DNA of 64,000 nucleotides, taken from positions 124,001-188,000 of the forward strand of contig BLSF01000051.1 of assembly GCA_012862575.1 (NCBI GenBank), read 5' to 3'. Source of the stretch: Parietichytrium sp. I65-24A (taxonomy: Eukaryota > Sar > Bigyra > Thraustochytrida > Thraustochytriidae). The position numbers and the translations under genes were made by a program. Under the pieces are notes generated by a model. The model searched no databases and was not told the origin of the DNA. It saw nothing but the letters and a program-made list of their open reading frames with translations. Positions 21,459 to 30,682 of the stretch are shown here, piece by piece (within the stretch, counting starts at the first letter, position 1; each line of letters starts with the position of its first letter).

Positions 21459-22313
21459 CTTTTGTCACCTTTTGCAACCTTTTGTGTATCCTTTGGCCAC
21501 GTCCGGAGTTCAATACAATAAACAATAAACACTTGCAGATGCAGGAACTCCAGCTTTTGCAGCCTCACGCTTACGAATTGTGTTGCAGCACCAGACCAGG
21601 TGTTGATGTGTCCGCGCACCGCAGAGGGTCCTCGCCGCGGACGCCTGTGGGTGCTAGCCAATTCCTTATTCGAGAGCTAGTCTCTCCGTCTCCAGTGTAT
21701 GTGTACATACATAGTCTGTGTCCACAGACTCCACAGTGGATGGTCCACACAGAGGACGGGGAGGTCTTAATATTTTGTCTACGGTTATCTTAATACTACG
21801 CAAGCTCTCCTCCACGCTTCGCGTTTGTTCCTCCGTTCCAGGAACCGAGCCAGAACAGGCTAGCGTTTCCGGTTCTTTGCAGAAGAACCGAAGAGTCTCG
21901 CTTCTTCGCAGTAAACCATAACTGAGGACGCTAGGAAACCATACAAACGGCCGAACTTGGAAAGAAAGGAAAAACTTTGTAAAAATTGAATCAGAGGAAT
22001 CAGAGGGACATGTGGGGAAAGAGAGAGACACAGAGAGAGACAGACAGAGAGAGAGAGAGAGAAGGACGGAGAGTAAAGAATCGCTCTCTTGTTTACACTC
22101 ACACTGTCAGTCGGTGTCTCAAGAGGGACCAAGTGCGGCGTTGTCGTTGAAAAGTGTAAAAAGTCGAAGAGTGTAAGACTGTCAAAGTGTCAAAAAGTGG
22201 ACAAGTTGCAGTTTGTGGATGGCGCTGGAGCAGGCGGCGGGCTGGCTATTGGCAGAGCAGTTGCAAGAGAGATAGAGATAGATAGATAGAGAGAGAGAGA
22301 AAGAGAGAGCAGA
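21459..22313. other. Bidirectional promoter region between PRORP and the HEAT gene
   Basis: This 855-base spacer separates two divergent genes and should contain both promoters. It holds GA-rich runs (about 22018-22070 and 22265-22308), a string of AAGTGTCAAAAAGTG-like units just before the right gene, and ACACTGTCAGT at about 22101, one base away from the dispersed motif. No gene was seen. Confidence 0.5.
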
Positions 22314-25034
22314 ATGACAGATCCGGTGCTCAGCAAGTACCAGCGCGACCTCAACTGCGCGGGAGACGCGGACCGTAGCACGCGCACTCGCGCGCTGAAA
22401 AAGTTGGATGAAGCTCTATTTGGCCGTAGGAAAGATGAGCTGTTCGAAGCGCCTGGATCCGTGTCCAAGTTCATGCAGGACGGGCTGATGCAGGCCCTGA
22501 TGGAGCGGCTGAGCGACCCGATCGAGAAGAACAGAGAGCTGGGACTTGGAATTTTGAAGAAGGTGATAGAAGGGGATGAGATGGGCGCGACGAAAGATGC
22601 GGCTTCGCGTATGGAGCCGCAGGTTTTGGATGAATGCGCATCGAAGCTGGTGCGCGCGGCGGGCGAACGGGTTGGGGAGAGTCCGTTTAAGGAAGAATCG
22701 GAGGAAATACGACTCATGTGGTCGGAGATGTTGACTTTGCTAGTAGCTCATCCGGCGACGCGGCCGGCCGTGGTGCGCGATTTGATCGCGTTTGTCCGTG
22801 CAATCACAAGGTCCGCGACGGACTCATTTCCCGACAACAAGCGACAATGCGCGGAATGCGTGGTCAAGCTCTGCGAGGTGTGCCCGGAGCAAATTCATTT
22901 ACATCTCTCGACTTTGCTGACTCCAATGTCTGCGAACGCAAGCCACCAACATTCAAAGGTGCGCCAACTCTCGCTGGAGGCGATCAAGAGCTTGGTCATG
23001 CGTTGCGCGGGAACGTCCTCTACATTTGAAGAGAACATGAGGGAAAAGATTATTCCTATTTTGCGTGGCATAAACCATGACCGGTCTTCGGCGGTGAGGA
23101 TCCAAGGAATGAATCTCGTTAGCGACCTTCTCCTCAACATGCCCAACTCGGAGAGCTACAGAAAGGATCTCTTGCCCATTATTCTTTTCGGACTCGCGGA
23201 CACAGCTCGCCAAATCCAGGAGCTGACGCTGCAGACCATAGAAAGCGTGGGCCAGTCTTTAGCGGATGTTTCCGTTGGCACTCCGCCTCAGCCACCAGGC
23301 ACACCAATGGATGTCCTACCCGAGCCGTTCACGCAGCGACCCGGTCCAGGTGCCAGGGCTCTCGTGGTAGAAATATTGCCGGGTGCACTTCCCACAATTC
23401 TCCGGGAGGCTGAAGACTGGACGGCACAGGAGCGATTCCGCGCAGTGGCACTGCTCCGCTCAATGCTAGTCTATGCCGAGGAGAACGCGGAACGCTTTCT
23501 CTCGGACATTTTGAATACGCTGATCATCGTCGCCATGGACGAAGAGCAAACCGTGCGAGAGGTCGCCTTAGAGTGCGCCAAACTTTTGGGACGGTATGCC
23601 AGCATTGAGAAAGTGCTGCAACACCTGCTCTCGAAGCTAATCCCGCAACATCAACCTCAGAAGGACGATGCTATCGAGGAGGCGCCCTCCAACAGGCTTG
23701 GAGCACTTTCTGTGTTTGGCGCTGTCATCAACGGATTTCCCACATTACCTAGCCTAGGGGTACATCTCGGCAATTGCGCCGAAATTCTTGCAAACCGTGA
23801 GCTTTGTGACGGGGATAATATTGCCGTTCAAACACAATTGTTAGTCGGCATTCAAAGTATTTTGGAGCGTTATTTAACTGGGAAGGAGTCGTTCGGGGAC
23901 CACTTCACATTAGAAGTCTCTACAACCTGTTCGCTGGTCCGAACTCTCTTCATTCTGTGCACGAGCTCGGATGATTCAACGGCGCAACTCTCTACTGACG
24001 CAGAGGATTGTCTGAGTTTGCTTGCAGCTTGCTCAGGGCTGCTCTCTGCAGAAGGGGAGCCCAACGTCCAAGCGCTTGTAGAGTCCTGCGCGGCAGCGCT
24101 TTTGTCAGACACAATCACGAGCAGTGCGGGATCAAGTCCAGCTGATTCCAGTGACGTCTCTTGTGCTGCAAGGTGGACAAAGTCCTCGCCCAATCGCCGC
24201 GTTTTCGACCAGGTAGCTCGCCGGATTGGTCTGGACGGAATGTCAAGGACGCAAACGATGGATACCGTGATTCGTGTGCTTGTTGTCACCTGCCCGGTGG
24301 ATCGCGATCCGGAACTTCGGCTAAGTATGCTCGCCTTGCTGGAGACCCTCATTTCGACGTTCAAGAGCCCTCATAGCGAGGAAAATGGGGAAGGCGAAAT
24401 TGTTCGGTTCTCTGGAACCATCGTTGATGATATTCTTTTACCAGGTCTTGTTTGGCGCGCCGGGAAAGTGGCGGCGACTATTCGCAAAGTGAGCGTCTAC
24501 TGCTTGAGCCATTTTGTTGGTTTGAGCGCTGCTCAAGCAGAGTGGTTCTCTCGGGAGATGCAGCGAATTGTACCAACTCTAAAAGCCTGTTTGGATGACA
24601 TGGAGGTTGATACTAGGAGGTTTACGTGTCAGACTTTTTTCAACATCTTCGCGCTGCTTGCCCTACACGGAAAACGCTTGGACCAAATTTTGGTGGTGGA
24701 GACATATCATGACTTTACAAAAAGACTAGACGATGCAGACGATCGCGTTCGCCTTGCCGGCACTTTTGCGCTTACGGAAATGATTAAAATATCGCCTCCA
24801 GAGATTCTGCGAGGCACGCCTGCGGACTACATTACTGATATTGCCTTTGTTCACATGGACGACGACAAAGAGGAGATACGAATTGCCGTGACCAATATGG
24901 TCGTGCAGCTCGTCAAGCAAGACGTTGACGTAAAGAAAACGCTTGAGAAAGCTCAAAGCCACCGCCAAAGGCATCGAAACCCTGCTCATTGCCAGAGCGT
25001 AATCGAGCTTTGCGAACAGCGATCAGTTTCGTGA
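22314..25034 (+). CDS. DNAAF5: HEAT-repeat dynein axonemal assembly factor 5-like protein
   Basis: 906 residues of HEAT repeats; vertebrate DNAAF5 (HEATR2) is about 855. DNAAF5 helps preassemble axonemal dynein arms in the cytoplasm. Recognisable segments are the N-terminal repeats (LSKYQRDLNC, ENRELGLGILKKVIE-like), HQHSKVRQLSLEAIKSLV followed by DRSSAVRIQGMNLVSDLLL, WTAQERFRAVALLRSMLVYAEE in the middle, and a C-terminus with YHDFTKRLDDADDRVRLAG and HRNPAHCQSVIELC, which matches the 'HR.PA.C' ending of the family. The start MTDPVLSKYQ follows a GA-rich leader. If the call is right, the organism builds motile flagella. Other HEAT proteins are possible, but the C-terminal match argues for this family. 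Confidence 0.75.
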   Translation: MTDPVLSKYQRDLNCAGDADRSTRTRALKKLDEALFGRRKDELFEAPGSVSKFMQDGLMQALMERLSDPIEKNRELGLGILKKVIEGDEMGATKDAASRMEPQVLDECASKLVRAAGERVGESPFKEESEEIRLMWSEMLTLLVAHPATRPAVVRDLIAFVRAITRSATDSFPDNKRQCAECVVKLCEVCPEQIHLHLSTLLTPMSANASHQHSKVRQLSLEAIKSLVMRCAGTSSTFEENMREKIIPILRGINHDRSSAVRIQGMNLVSDLLLNMPNSESYRKDLLPIILFGLADTARQIQELTLQTIESVGQSLADVSVGTPPQPPGTPMDVLPEPFTQRPGPGARALVVEILPGALPTILREAEDWTAQERFRAVALLRSMLVYAEENAERFLSDILNTLIIVAMDEEQTVREVALECAKLLGRYASIEKVLQHLLSKLIPQHQPQKDDAIEEAPSNRLGALSVFGAVINGFPTLPSLGVHLGNCAEILANRELCDGDNIAVQTQLLVGIQSILERYLTGKESFGDHFTLEVSTTCSLVRTLFILCTSSDDSTAQLSTDAEDCLSLLAACSGLLSAEGEPNVQALVESCAAALLSDTITSSAGSSPADSSDVSCAARWTKSSPNRRVFDQVARRIGLDGMSRTQTMDTVIRVLVVTCPVDRDPELRLSMLALLETLISTFKSPHSEENGEGEIVRFSGTIVDDILLPGLVWRAGKVAATIRKVSVYCLSHFVGLSAAQAEWFSREMQRIVPTLKACLDDMEVDTRRFTCQTFFNIFALLALHGKRLDQILVVETYHDFTKRLDDADDRVRLAGTFALTEMIKISPPEILRGTPADYITDIAFVHMDDDKEEIRIAVTNMVVQLVKQDVDVKKTLEKAQSHRQRHRNPAHCQSVIELCEQRSVS

Positions 25035-25279
25035 AACAAAAATTGTGTGGTAGATTTCGTGTGAATCTCGAAGGAAAACATAATTTAAATTCTTGGTTTG
25101 TCAATTTGTATGTAATCTGCTTCTTCGGCCATGAGATTTCATTGCTCGAAGGTCGCCAATTTCCCACTTGGCTCCAATTGAACCCACAATAAGCTCGCTC
25201 TCCACTCCCCGTCGAAAGCCTTTCATCGATTGACAAGACCGAACGCCAGAACAAAATGCTCGCAAGGCTCTCTCGCCAG

Positions 25280-25588
25280 CTAGAAACGAAGCCTCTTGAG
25301 CCCAATTGCGACAAGTTCGTCGTCCAGAGCCCTTTGTTCATTCTCAATTTGAGACTTTAATGAAGATCGTCGCTCAGCCAACTGTTGCGCCCGACGCTGG
25401 GCTGCAATCTCGCGATTCGAGGCTCTTTCACGCGCCTCCTCATCCAGTTTGACCTGGTCATTGCTGATGTCGAAGCGCTTGGCTTCCCAATCCGCACGAG
25501 CTTCAGCTGATCGCTGCTCTCTGATGGTTTTGATAGCCAGATTTTGCTTGAGCTCTCGCTCGATCATCTTCTGGGTGCTCCGCGACAT
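25280..25588 (-). CDS. Small coiled protein, CFAP141-like ciliary candidate
   Basis: A 102-residue, highly charged helical protein (MSRSTQKMIERELKQN to the end GLKRLRF). The C-terminal pattern RRAQQLAERRSSLKSQIENE, then DELVAIGLKRLRF, resembles small microtubule-inner proteins of cilia such as CFAP141, which end in an E-x-EL..(M/L)G....R pattern. The resemblance is moderate and by eye. It is convergent with the DNAAF5-like gene, 245 bases apart. A TCACTGTCAAC motif lies 227 bases upstream of its start. Functional assignment is inference. Confidence 0.5.
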   Translation of the reverse strand: MSRSTQKMIERELKQNLAIKTIREQRSAEARADWEAKRFDISNDQVKLDEEARERASNREIAAQRRAQQLAERRSSLKSQIENEQRALDDELVAIGLKRLRF

Positions 25589-27065
25589 GTCTTCCTTCTC
25601 GCCGTCACCTTCACCCTTCTAACGCAGTTGCCTCTTCTATCGCACTTGCTTCGGTTGTTCGAATGTGGTCTGTGTTGCAAACATAAACCACGGGGAGCTC
25701 TTCTTTTTGATTCTGCTATGTTAACCCTCATACATTCACTGCACCGGTCTCGATGCCAAGACTCTCCGAGCGCCAAATAGCTAGGCGAGACCTCAATGCT
25801 AGGGAGTTTCACATTCACTGTCAACACACTGCGCCGACATGCGGACAAGAAGGGGAGAAGGAGAAGGCAGAGCTCGCCTCGGCTCAAAACGCGGAAACCT
25901 CTCTTTCTTCAGCATCCAGGTTTTTGTACGCCGTTCGGCATCTTTCTCTCTTTTTTTCTGCAACATAAAAAGAAAGGAAAATGAGATGCCAATCCTATTC
26001 GTGATCGAGAAAACCTACTAGAAACCAGATGTGCTCAGAACTCAGAATTTGGAATTTACTGTTAGCAAGCTGTGATTCCAAGACTGACTGACAGAACGAA
26101 TACATAAATGAAGGAATGAATAAAGGAAGGAAGGAAGGAAGGAAGGAAGGAATCCCAACGCTGCTCCGAACTTTGGAAGTTGACAGTGAACTTGGATAAA
26201 CTCTGGAAAAAGATGGAAAAGATGGAAAAAGAAATCCGGTAACGGATCCTTTTTGCGTCACCAAGGTATCCCCTGTGACGTGCATTTTGCCGTTGAGAAG
26301 GAGACAAGGAGAGATCATGAGAGATCATGAGATAGAGAAAGGAGGGTTGCGAAATGATGGAAGGAGTACTTGGCCAGAGATACTTGCCACCAAAGAGAGA
26401 TTAAAAAGTTGTGGAGTAAGGCAGCGATCGTGAGCACCGACTGTGTGGATTGGGTTGTTTGTCAACAGTGTCGTAGCAGTCAAGTCAGTCTGTGACGACA
26501 CCAGACGAAAGAGGAAGCGCTGCAACAGTGACAATACTACACTAAACTCACGGTCGGAACGCAGCTCAGTCTGTCCGCGATTTATTCATGCTCTCGACGC
26601 CTGGAGCTCCTGCTGTTGGTACTGTGTTAGTACTCACTGTCATTCAAGACTGTGGCGGGGCAGACAGGCTCTGGCTGGCTTGGGCCGTGGCCATGTAAAG
26701 AGCTGGTGCCGGTAAGAGATTGTGTGCAGAGCGATACTGTCTGTGAGTATACCACGTTGTGACAGCGAGCCAAGCTCGGCAAGAGCTACAAGGACCGGCA
26801 AGCTGGTGGTCCGGAGATTGAGGAACACAAAGGCTCTCGCAGCTTGCGCCGCTGAGCGCTGTTCGAGCAAAGTTTGGAGCGGCAAGCACAGACACAGACA
26901 CAGGCGCACAGACACACACGAGCTGCACCGGCATCGTCGGGCCGAGTTGCTCAATTGGCCGTTCTGTTCTGCCAGCACGACCACGGTGGATGCCAGACGG
27001 TCACACGCTGCGAGCTCCGTCCTTCACTCGTTAGCCGAATTGACGAGGCGGCCAAGGCGTGCAGA
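25589..27065. other. Intergenic region between divergent small coiled gene and EF-hand gene
   Basis: It contains a GAAG run at about 26127-26151, and copies of TCACTGTCA at 25815 (plus), about 26181-26189 (minus) and 26632 (plus). Frames in 26640-27065 are open on several strands because stops are rare there; they look like leader sequence of the EF-hand gene. Confidence 0.45.
26627..26645 (+). promoter_or_regulatory. Dispersed motif TTAGTACTCACTGTCATTC
   Basis: It shares AGTACTCACTGTCA with the copy at 43922. It lies about 430 bases upstream of the EF-hand gene start. A regulatory role is inferred from recurrence in spacers. Confidence 0.3.
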
Positions 27066-29105
27066 ATGTCACGGCGGGAACGGCGGCCGCAGTCGGGGCA
27101 GACGAACAGGAGACAACGCAATTCAGAGCTGGCGAACAAGACTTCGGATGGGCTGGTGCTGAGGCCAAGGAGCGCGGTTGCAAAGTTGCAAAAGGCAAGG
27201 TCGGCGACCATTTTAAGGCCGATCCCAAAGAGGAGGCTCTCGAGAGCGTTCGCTCAACAAAAGGAGACGTTCCCTCTGGCGCTACAGAACGGGAAGAATG
27301 TGGTGCTTGATGCGCTCATCAACTCCATCTCGGAGAATTTGAGACAGAGGTACACCGGGAAGCGGTCGCTCCGCCATGTGTTCTTGGCGTGGGACGTGAA
27401 TCGGGATGGTGTTGTGGACCCGTCCGAGCTTGAAGCTATTTTCCGCAAAGTCGGATGCAATATTTCCCCAAAGCAGGCGAGCGAGATCTGCCGATATTTT
27501 GGCGACGGCGTTTCAGAGCACATCCCATACGACGGGTTTCTTGACCTTATTTTTAGAGAAGAAAAGGTCTCAGAGCCGCGCACCGTCAAGACGGAGGTGG
27601 AAGAGCTGAGGGTGCGTCTCCGAGACCTCGGTGTGGACGAGGCAGAGATTGAATATGCTGCCTCACACCACCTGCAAACGCTGCCGATCGAAGAGATCAT
27701 CAGGCGCCTGAAAATTAAGTTCCAAGCGAAGCGGTCACTGCAGAAAGAGTTTCGTATGATGGATGATGACAAGAACGGATACGTGTCAACCGATGAAATG
27801 CAAGCGTTTTTGAGGCGTATTGGACTGGATTGCACGAAGGAAGAACTCTTAAAGCTCTTTCAACGATTTGACCGAAACCCGGATGGCGAGGTAGAGTATC
27901 GGGAGTTTATTAATGTGGTGTTTCCACAATCAGATATTGGAGCGTTCAAGCGCCTCACGCCGCGAAGCTCGGATTCCGAGGAGGAGCCAGAATTTGACAT
28001 CGAGGCGAGTAAAGGGGTAAACGACGCGAAAAGGGGCCTCTCTCGCCAAGGATCTGTGAGCACGAGCGATCTGGGCGACTCGGTCAAAGGCGGAGTTCGA
28101 GACGCCGTTATTACCGCCAGGATAAGGAAGAATATTGCAGACAAGCTTTCGAAAGAGTTTAGCAGCGTTTCGTCGGCATTCTCGGCAATTGATGCAAACG
28201 GCGACGGTCGAATCTCATACTCCGAGTTTAAAAATGCATTGCTAGGCTTGGACATGCAAATTAAGTCTTCGGAAGTTGACATATTTCTCCGCTATATTGA
28301 CCGGGATGGGAGCGGATTCGTGGATTACGACGAATTTAGGCGCTACGTTGACACACGGCCGGACGATAGCGGTGGATGGGCGTTCGCCAAAGCGCTCAAG
28401 AGAGGTGAGGCCGCCAGTACAAGTATTCGGCAGAAGGCATTCGAGGAAGCTGATGAAGAGGAGAGCCGGAAGCAAAAAATGAAGTCCAACATGAGAACAG
28501 CAACAACTTCCAACATCGGTTTGGCACTTTCCAACAAGATACCAAATCATGTTGAAGCGTCGCGGATTAAAATGAAGCGGAAGCTGTTTCCAAGTGGCAC
28601 GAAACCAAGCTTGGGGTCCAAGGCCAGTGACAAGCAATGCGAGGACGTGCGCGTTGAAGGCGGACTGCGCCGGGGTGCTCGTTTGGCCCAGTCTGCATTT
28701 GATATTTCGGATCTTCATCGAATTGAAACTGCCCCAAGACCCATCAAGCCAATCTCCGACACAACTTATTTGATTCGCCCGCGACCGGAAGAGAAAGGTG
28801 TGCAAGGGGTGTACACATACAAAGGGGGGGAGGAAGGAAGGTTTCTGTCAGAGTCCAAATCTGCATACTCCTTGTCGCTACAATCCGCCTATCACCAAAG
28901 CGAAGAGGCTATTCTCAAGCGGGATAGATATGCAAAGAGGCTGGAGAATAACTTTGCTGCACAAAACATGTGGAAGAAAGATTACGTCCCTCCTCCAGAA
29001 GACCCTGACCGTCACTTGAAGACAATGCTGAAGCAACGCCTCGGATATTACTCAAGGCTGAACACGAAGCTGGAAAGAAAAGCTCTCCGCAATTCGCCAG
29101 CGTGA
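27066..29105 (+). CDS. Multi-EF-hand calcium-binding protein, about 679 aa
   Basis: Five canonical calcium loops can be read: DVNRDGVVDPSE, DDDKNGYVSTDE, DRNPDGEVEYRE, DANGDGRISYSE and DRDGSGFVDYDE. They are arranged as pairs, with one degenerate partner after the first (CRYFGDGVSEHIPYDGF). The C-terminal 200 residues lack EF-hands and end in a basic helical region (YAKRLENNFAAQNMWKKDY...RKALRNSPA). No membrane segment or signal peptide is present. I chose ATG 27066 (MSRRERRPQ), because the preceding 64 codons look like leader; the open frame begins at 26874. Long EF-hand proteins of this type occur in flagella, and the two neighbours to the left also look flagellar, so an axonemal calcium sensor is a reasonable inference. 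Confidence 0.82.
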   Translation: MSRRERRPQSGQTNRRQRNSELANKTSDGLVLRPRSAVAKLQKARSATILRPIPKRRLSRAFAQQKETFPLALQNGKNVVLDALINSISENLRQRYTGKRSLRHVFLAWDVNRDGVVDPSELEAIFRKVGCNISPKQASEICRYFGDGVSEHIPYDGFLDLIFREEKVSEPRTVKTEVEELRVRLRDLGVDEAEIEYAASHHLQTLPIEEIIRRLKIKFQAKRSLQKEFRMMDDDKNGYVSTDEMQAFLRRIGLDCTKEELLKLFQRFDRNPDGEVEYREFINVVFPQSDIGAFKRLTPRSSDSEEEPEFDIEASKGVNDAKRGLSRQGSVSTSDLGDSVKGGVRDAVITARIRKNIADKLSKEFSSVSSAFSAIDANGDGRISYSEFKNALLGLDMQIKSSEVDIFLRYIDRDGSGFVDYDEFRRYVDTRPDDSGGWAFAKALKRGEAASTSIRQKAFEEADEEESRKQKMKSNMRTATTSNIGLALSNKIPNHVEASRIKMKRKLFPSGTKPSLGSKASDKQCEDVRVEGGLRRGARLAQSAFDISDLHRIETAPRPIKPISDTTYLIRPRPEEKGVQGVYTYKGGEEGRFLSESKSAYSLSLQSAYHQSEEAILKRDRYAKRLENNFAAQNMWKKDYVPPPEDPDRHLKTMLKQRLGYYSRLNTKLERKALRNSPA

Positions 29106-29638
29106 AAGCCGTGCTATCTTCCCTGAAATATTTAATTAAACGAAAACAGTAAACTGACAAAGATGGTCATGAAAAAAGAAAACTGAAAAGGTCAAAGATG
29201 ATTTTGATGCTTGTCGCGAACTACGAAGTTTAAAAATGAAGGAGATCACTAGCAGATTCGGAATGAGAAGCCAGGCGAGTTGGTTCCACTCTCTTCTGTG
29301 CAGGGCAAGGTAAATCATGTATTTTTTCTGTCAGACAAAGAGAAACAAAGAGTAGAGAACGGCTGTTGCCTCCAAATCATCTTTCATCACAAAAAGTTCA
29401 ATTTTCTGAATTCAAAATAAAAAGATTCAAGTTTATCATCCCCGGTCAGACACCGCGCAACTTTTGCAAATGATTCTTCTGTACATGTCGCCTGAGAGAA
29501 TTCTCTCGGTCTTAAATAAAAGAAGCGTGATCGAGGTATGCAGCAATAAAAATATGTGAACAAGAACAAGTCACATCGAGCAAGTCGCTTCATTGCCCGG
29601 GGCAGCGGGCGAGCGGGAGAGCGCCACACCTTCTCCGT
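29106..29638. other. Intergenic stretch between convergent genes
   Basis: This AT-rich 530-base spacer holds the 3' ends of both the EF-hand and phosphatase genes. AATAAA-like sequences occur on both strands (for example near 29515 and 29545). No gene is seen. Confidence 0.5.
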
Positions 29639-30682
29639 TTAATCCCTTCCCATCACCATTCCAAGAACCACCACAACGTCGTCGGGTTTCCCGCCTTCGA
29701 AAATAAGCCCGGCGCGATGGCATTGCTTGCGAAAGGGTGTCTTTGCCGTGGGGCTCATGCCGACAATATGGGCCTCGTCCACAAGTTTCTTTGCGATGGT
29801 CTGAAGCCATTCAGACACTTGGCCGTTGCTGTCCATATCGAATGTAAGCTCTTCAAGGTTTTGCGAGCTTGCCCCTCCTCTTAGATGCGGGGTCCATTTC
29901 TTCAAGAAGACACAAATTTCAGTATCCGAAAAGTTATCGAAGAGTCCGTCACTAGCGACGATAACGATGTCGCCCGGAACTACGGGAAGGGAGTAAGTTT
30001 CAGCCCGGGCTGGCCTATCTGGGCAAGTTGGCCCGAGCTGGTCAGGGCAGTTGAAAAACTTTTGCATATCCGTGGACCGGTACACGACATCCCACTGAAT
30101 GCTCGGAGACGGAGTGGGCTCCTTGCGCTTAAGTAGGGAAGAGTACGGTTGTTCACGCTGACCGCCGGCTCTCAGGACAATAAAGCCAGAATCGCCCAAA
30201 TTGGCAGCCCGCAGAATCCCATCTTCTTGCAGAGAAACAACGCATGCAGTGCTGCTCCCCATGGTATTGAGCGAGTTCCTGTAAGCTAGGTCCAAGATAT
30301 GCTTTGGGTCAATAGGTTTGCCGCTCTCGCCCAGCTTGATAGTCTCATCATAGCAATTGTTCATCAGCAACCTCGCGTAGAGCCCAGCGTCGATCTTGTC
30401 ATCCACCCACATGCTCACCCCATCTGCCACGCCAAAGGCATTTTCTGCCTGCGCTATGAAGAATGCATCTTCTCCGAGCGCATGCTTGACCAACTTCTCC
30501 GGGTGAGCCCTGCCTGCTGCGGCTGTCAGGAAACCCACCTTCCTCGCGCGCTCATGTAGCTCCTGAACCTCCAATGCTCCTCCTGGCAGCGTACCAAGCA
30601 GCCTGCGACACCGCACCACGCCGCGCCGCATCTGCTGTCCTGCGCACTGCATCTTTCCCGATCCAAAGTAAAAAAAGAACAA
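29639..30682 (-). CDS. PP2C-type protein phosphatase, PTC7/PPTC7 family
   Basis: 347 residues. It has the family's acid metal-binding motifs: GEDAFF near residue 70, GVADGVSMWVDDKIDAGLYA, TACVVSLQEDGILRAANLGDSG, IVIVASDGLFDNFSD and GKPDDVVVVLGMVM at the end. The 'DGV..W......AG.YAR.LM' form marks the PTC7 branch, which in yeast and animals acts in mitochondria. An N-terminal basic segment (MQCAGQQMRRGVVRCRRLLG, starting at the second Met, 30652) fits a mitochondrial presequence. It removes phosphate from Ser/Thr and needs Mn/Mg. A TCACAGTCA motif lies 236 bases upstream. Confidence 0.88.
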   Translation of the reverse strand: MFFFYFGSGKMQCAGQQMRRGVVRCRRLLGTLPGGALEVQELHERARKVGFLTAAAGRAHPEKLVKHALGEDAFFIAQAENAFGVADGVSMWVDDKIDAGLYARLLMNNCYDETIKLGESGKPIDPKHILDLAYRNSLNTMGSSTACVVSLQEDGILRAANLGDSGFIVLRAGGQREQPYSSLLKRKEPTPSPSIQWDVVYRSTDMQKFFNCPDQLGPTCPDRPARAETYSLPVVPGDIVIVASDGLFDNFSDTEICVFLKKWTPHLRGGASSQNLEELTFDMDSNGQVSEWLQTIAKKLVDEAHIVGMSPTAKTPFRKQCHRAGLIFEGGKPDDVVVVLGMVMGRD

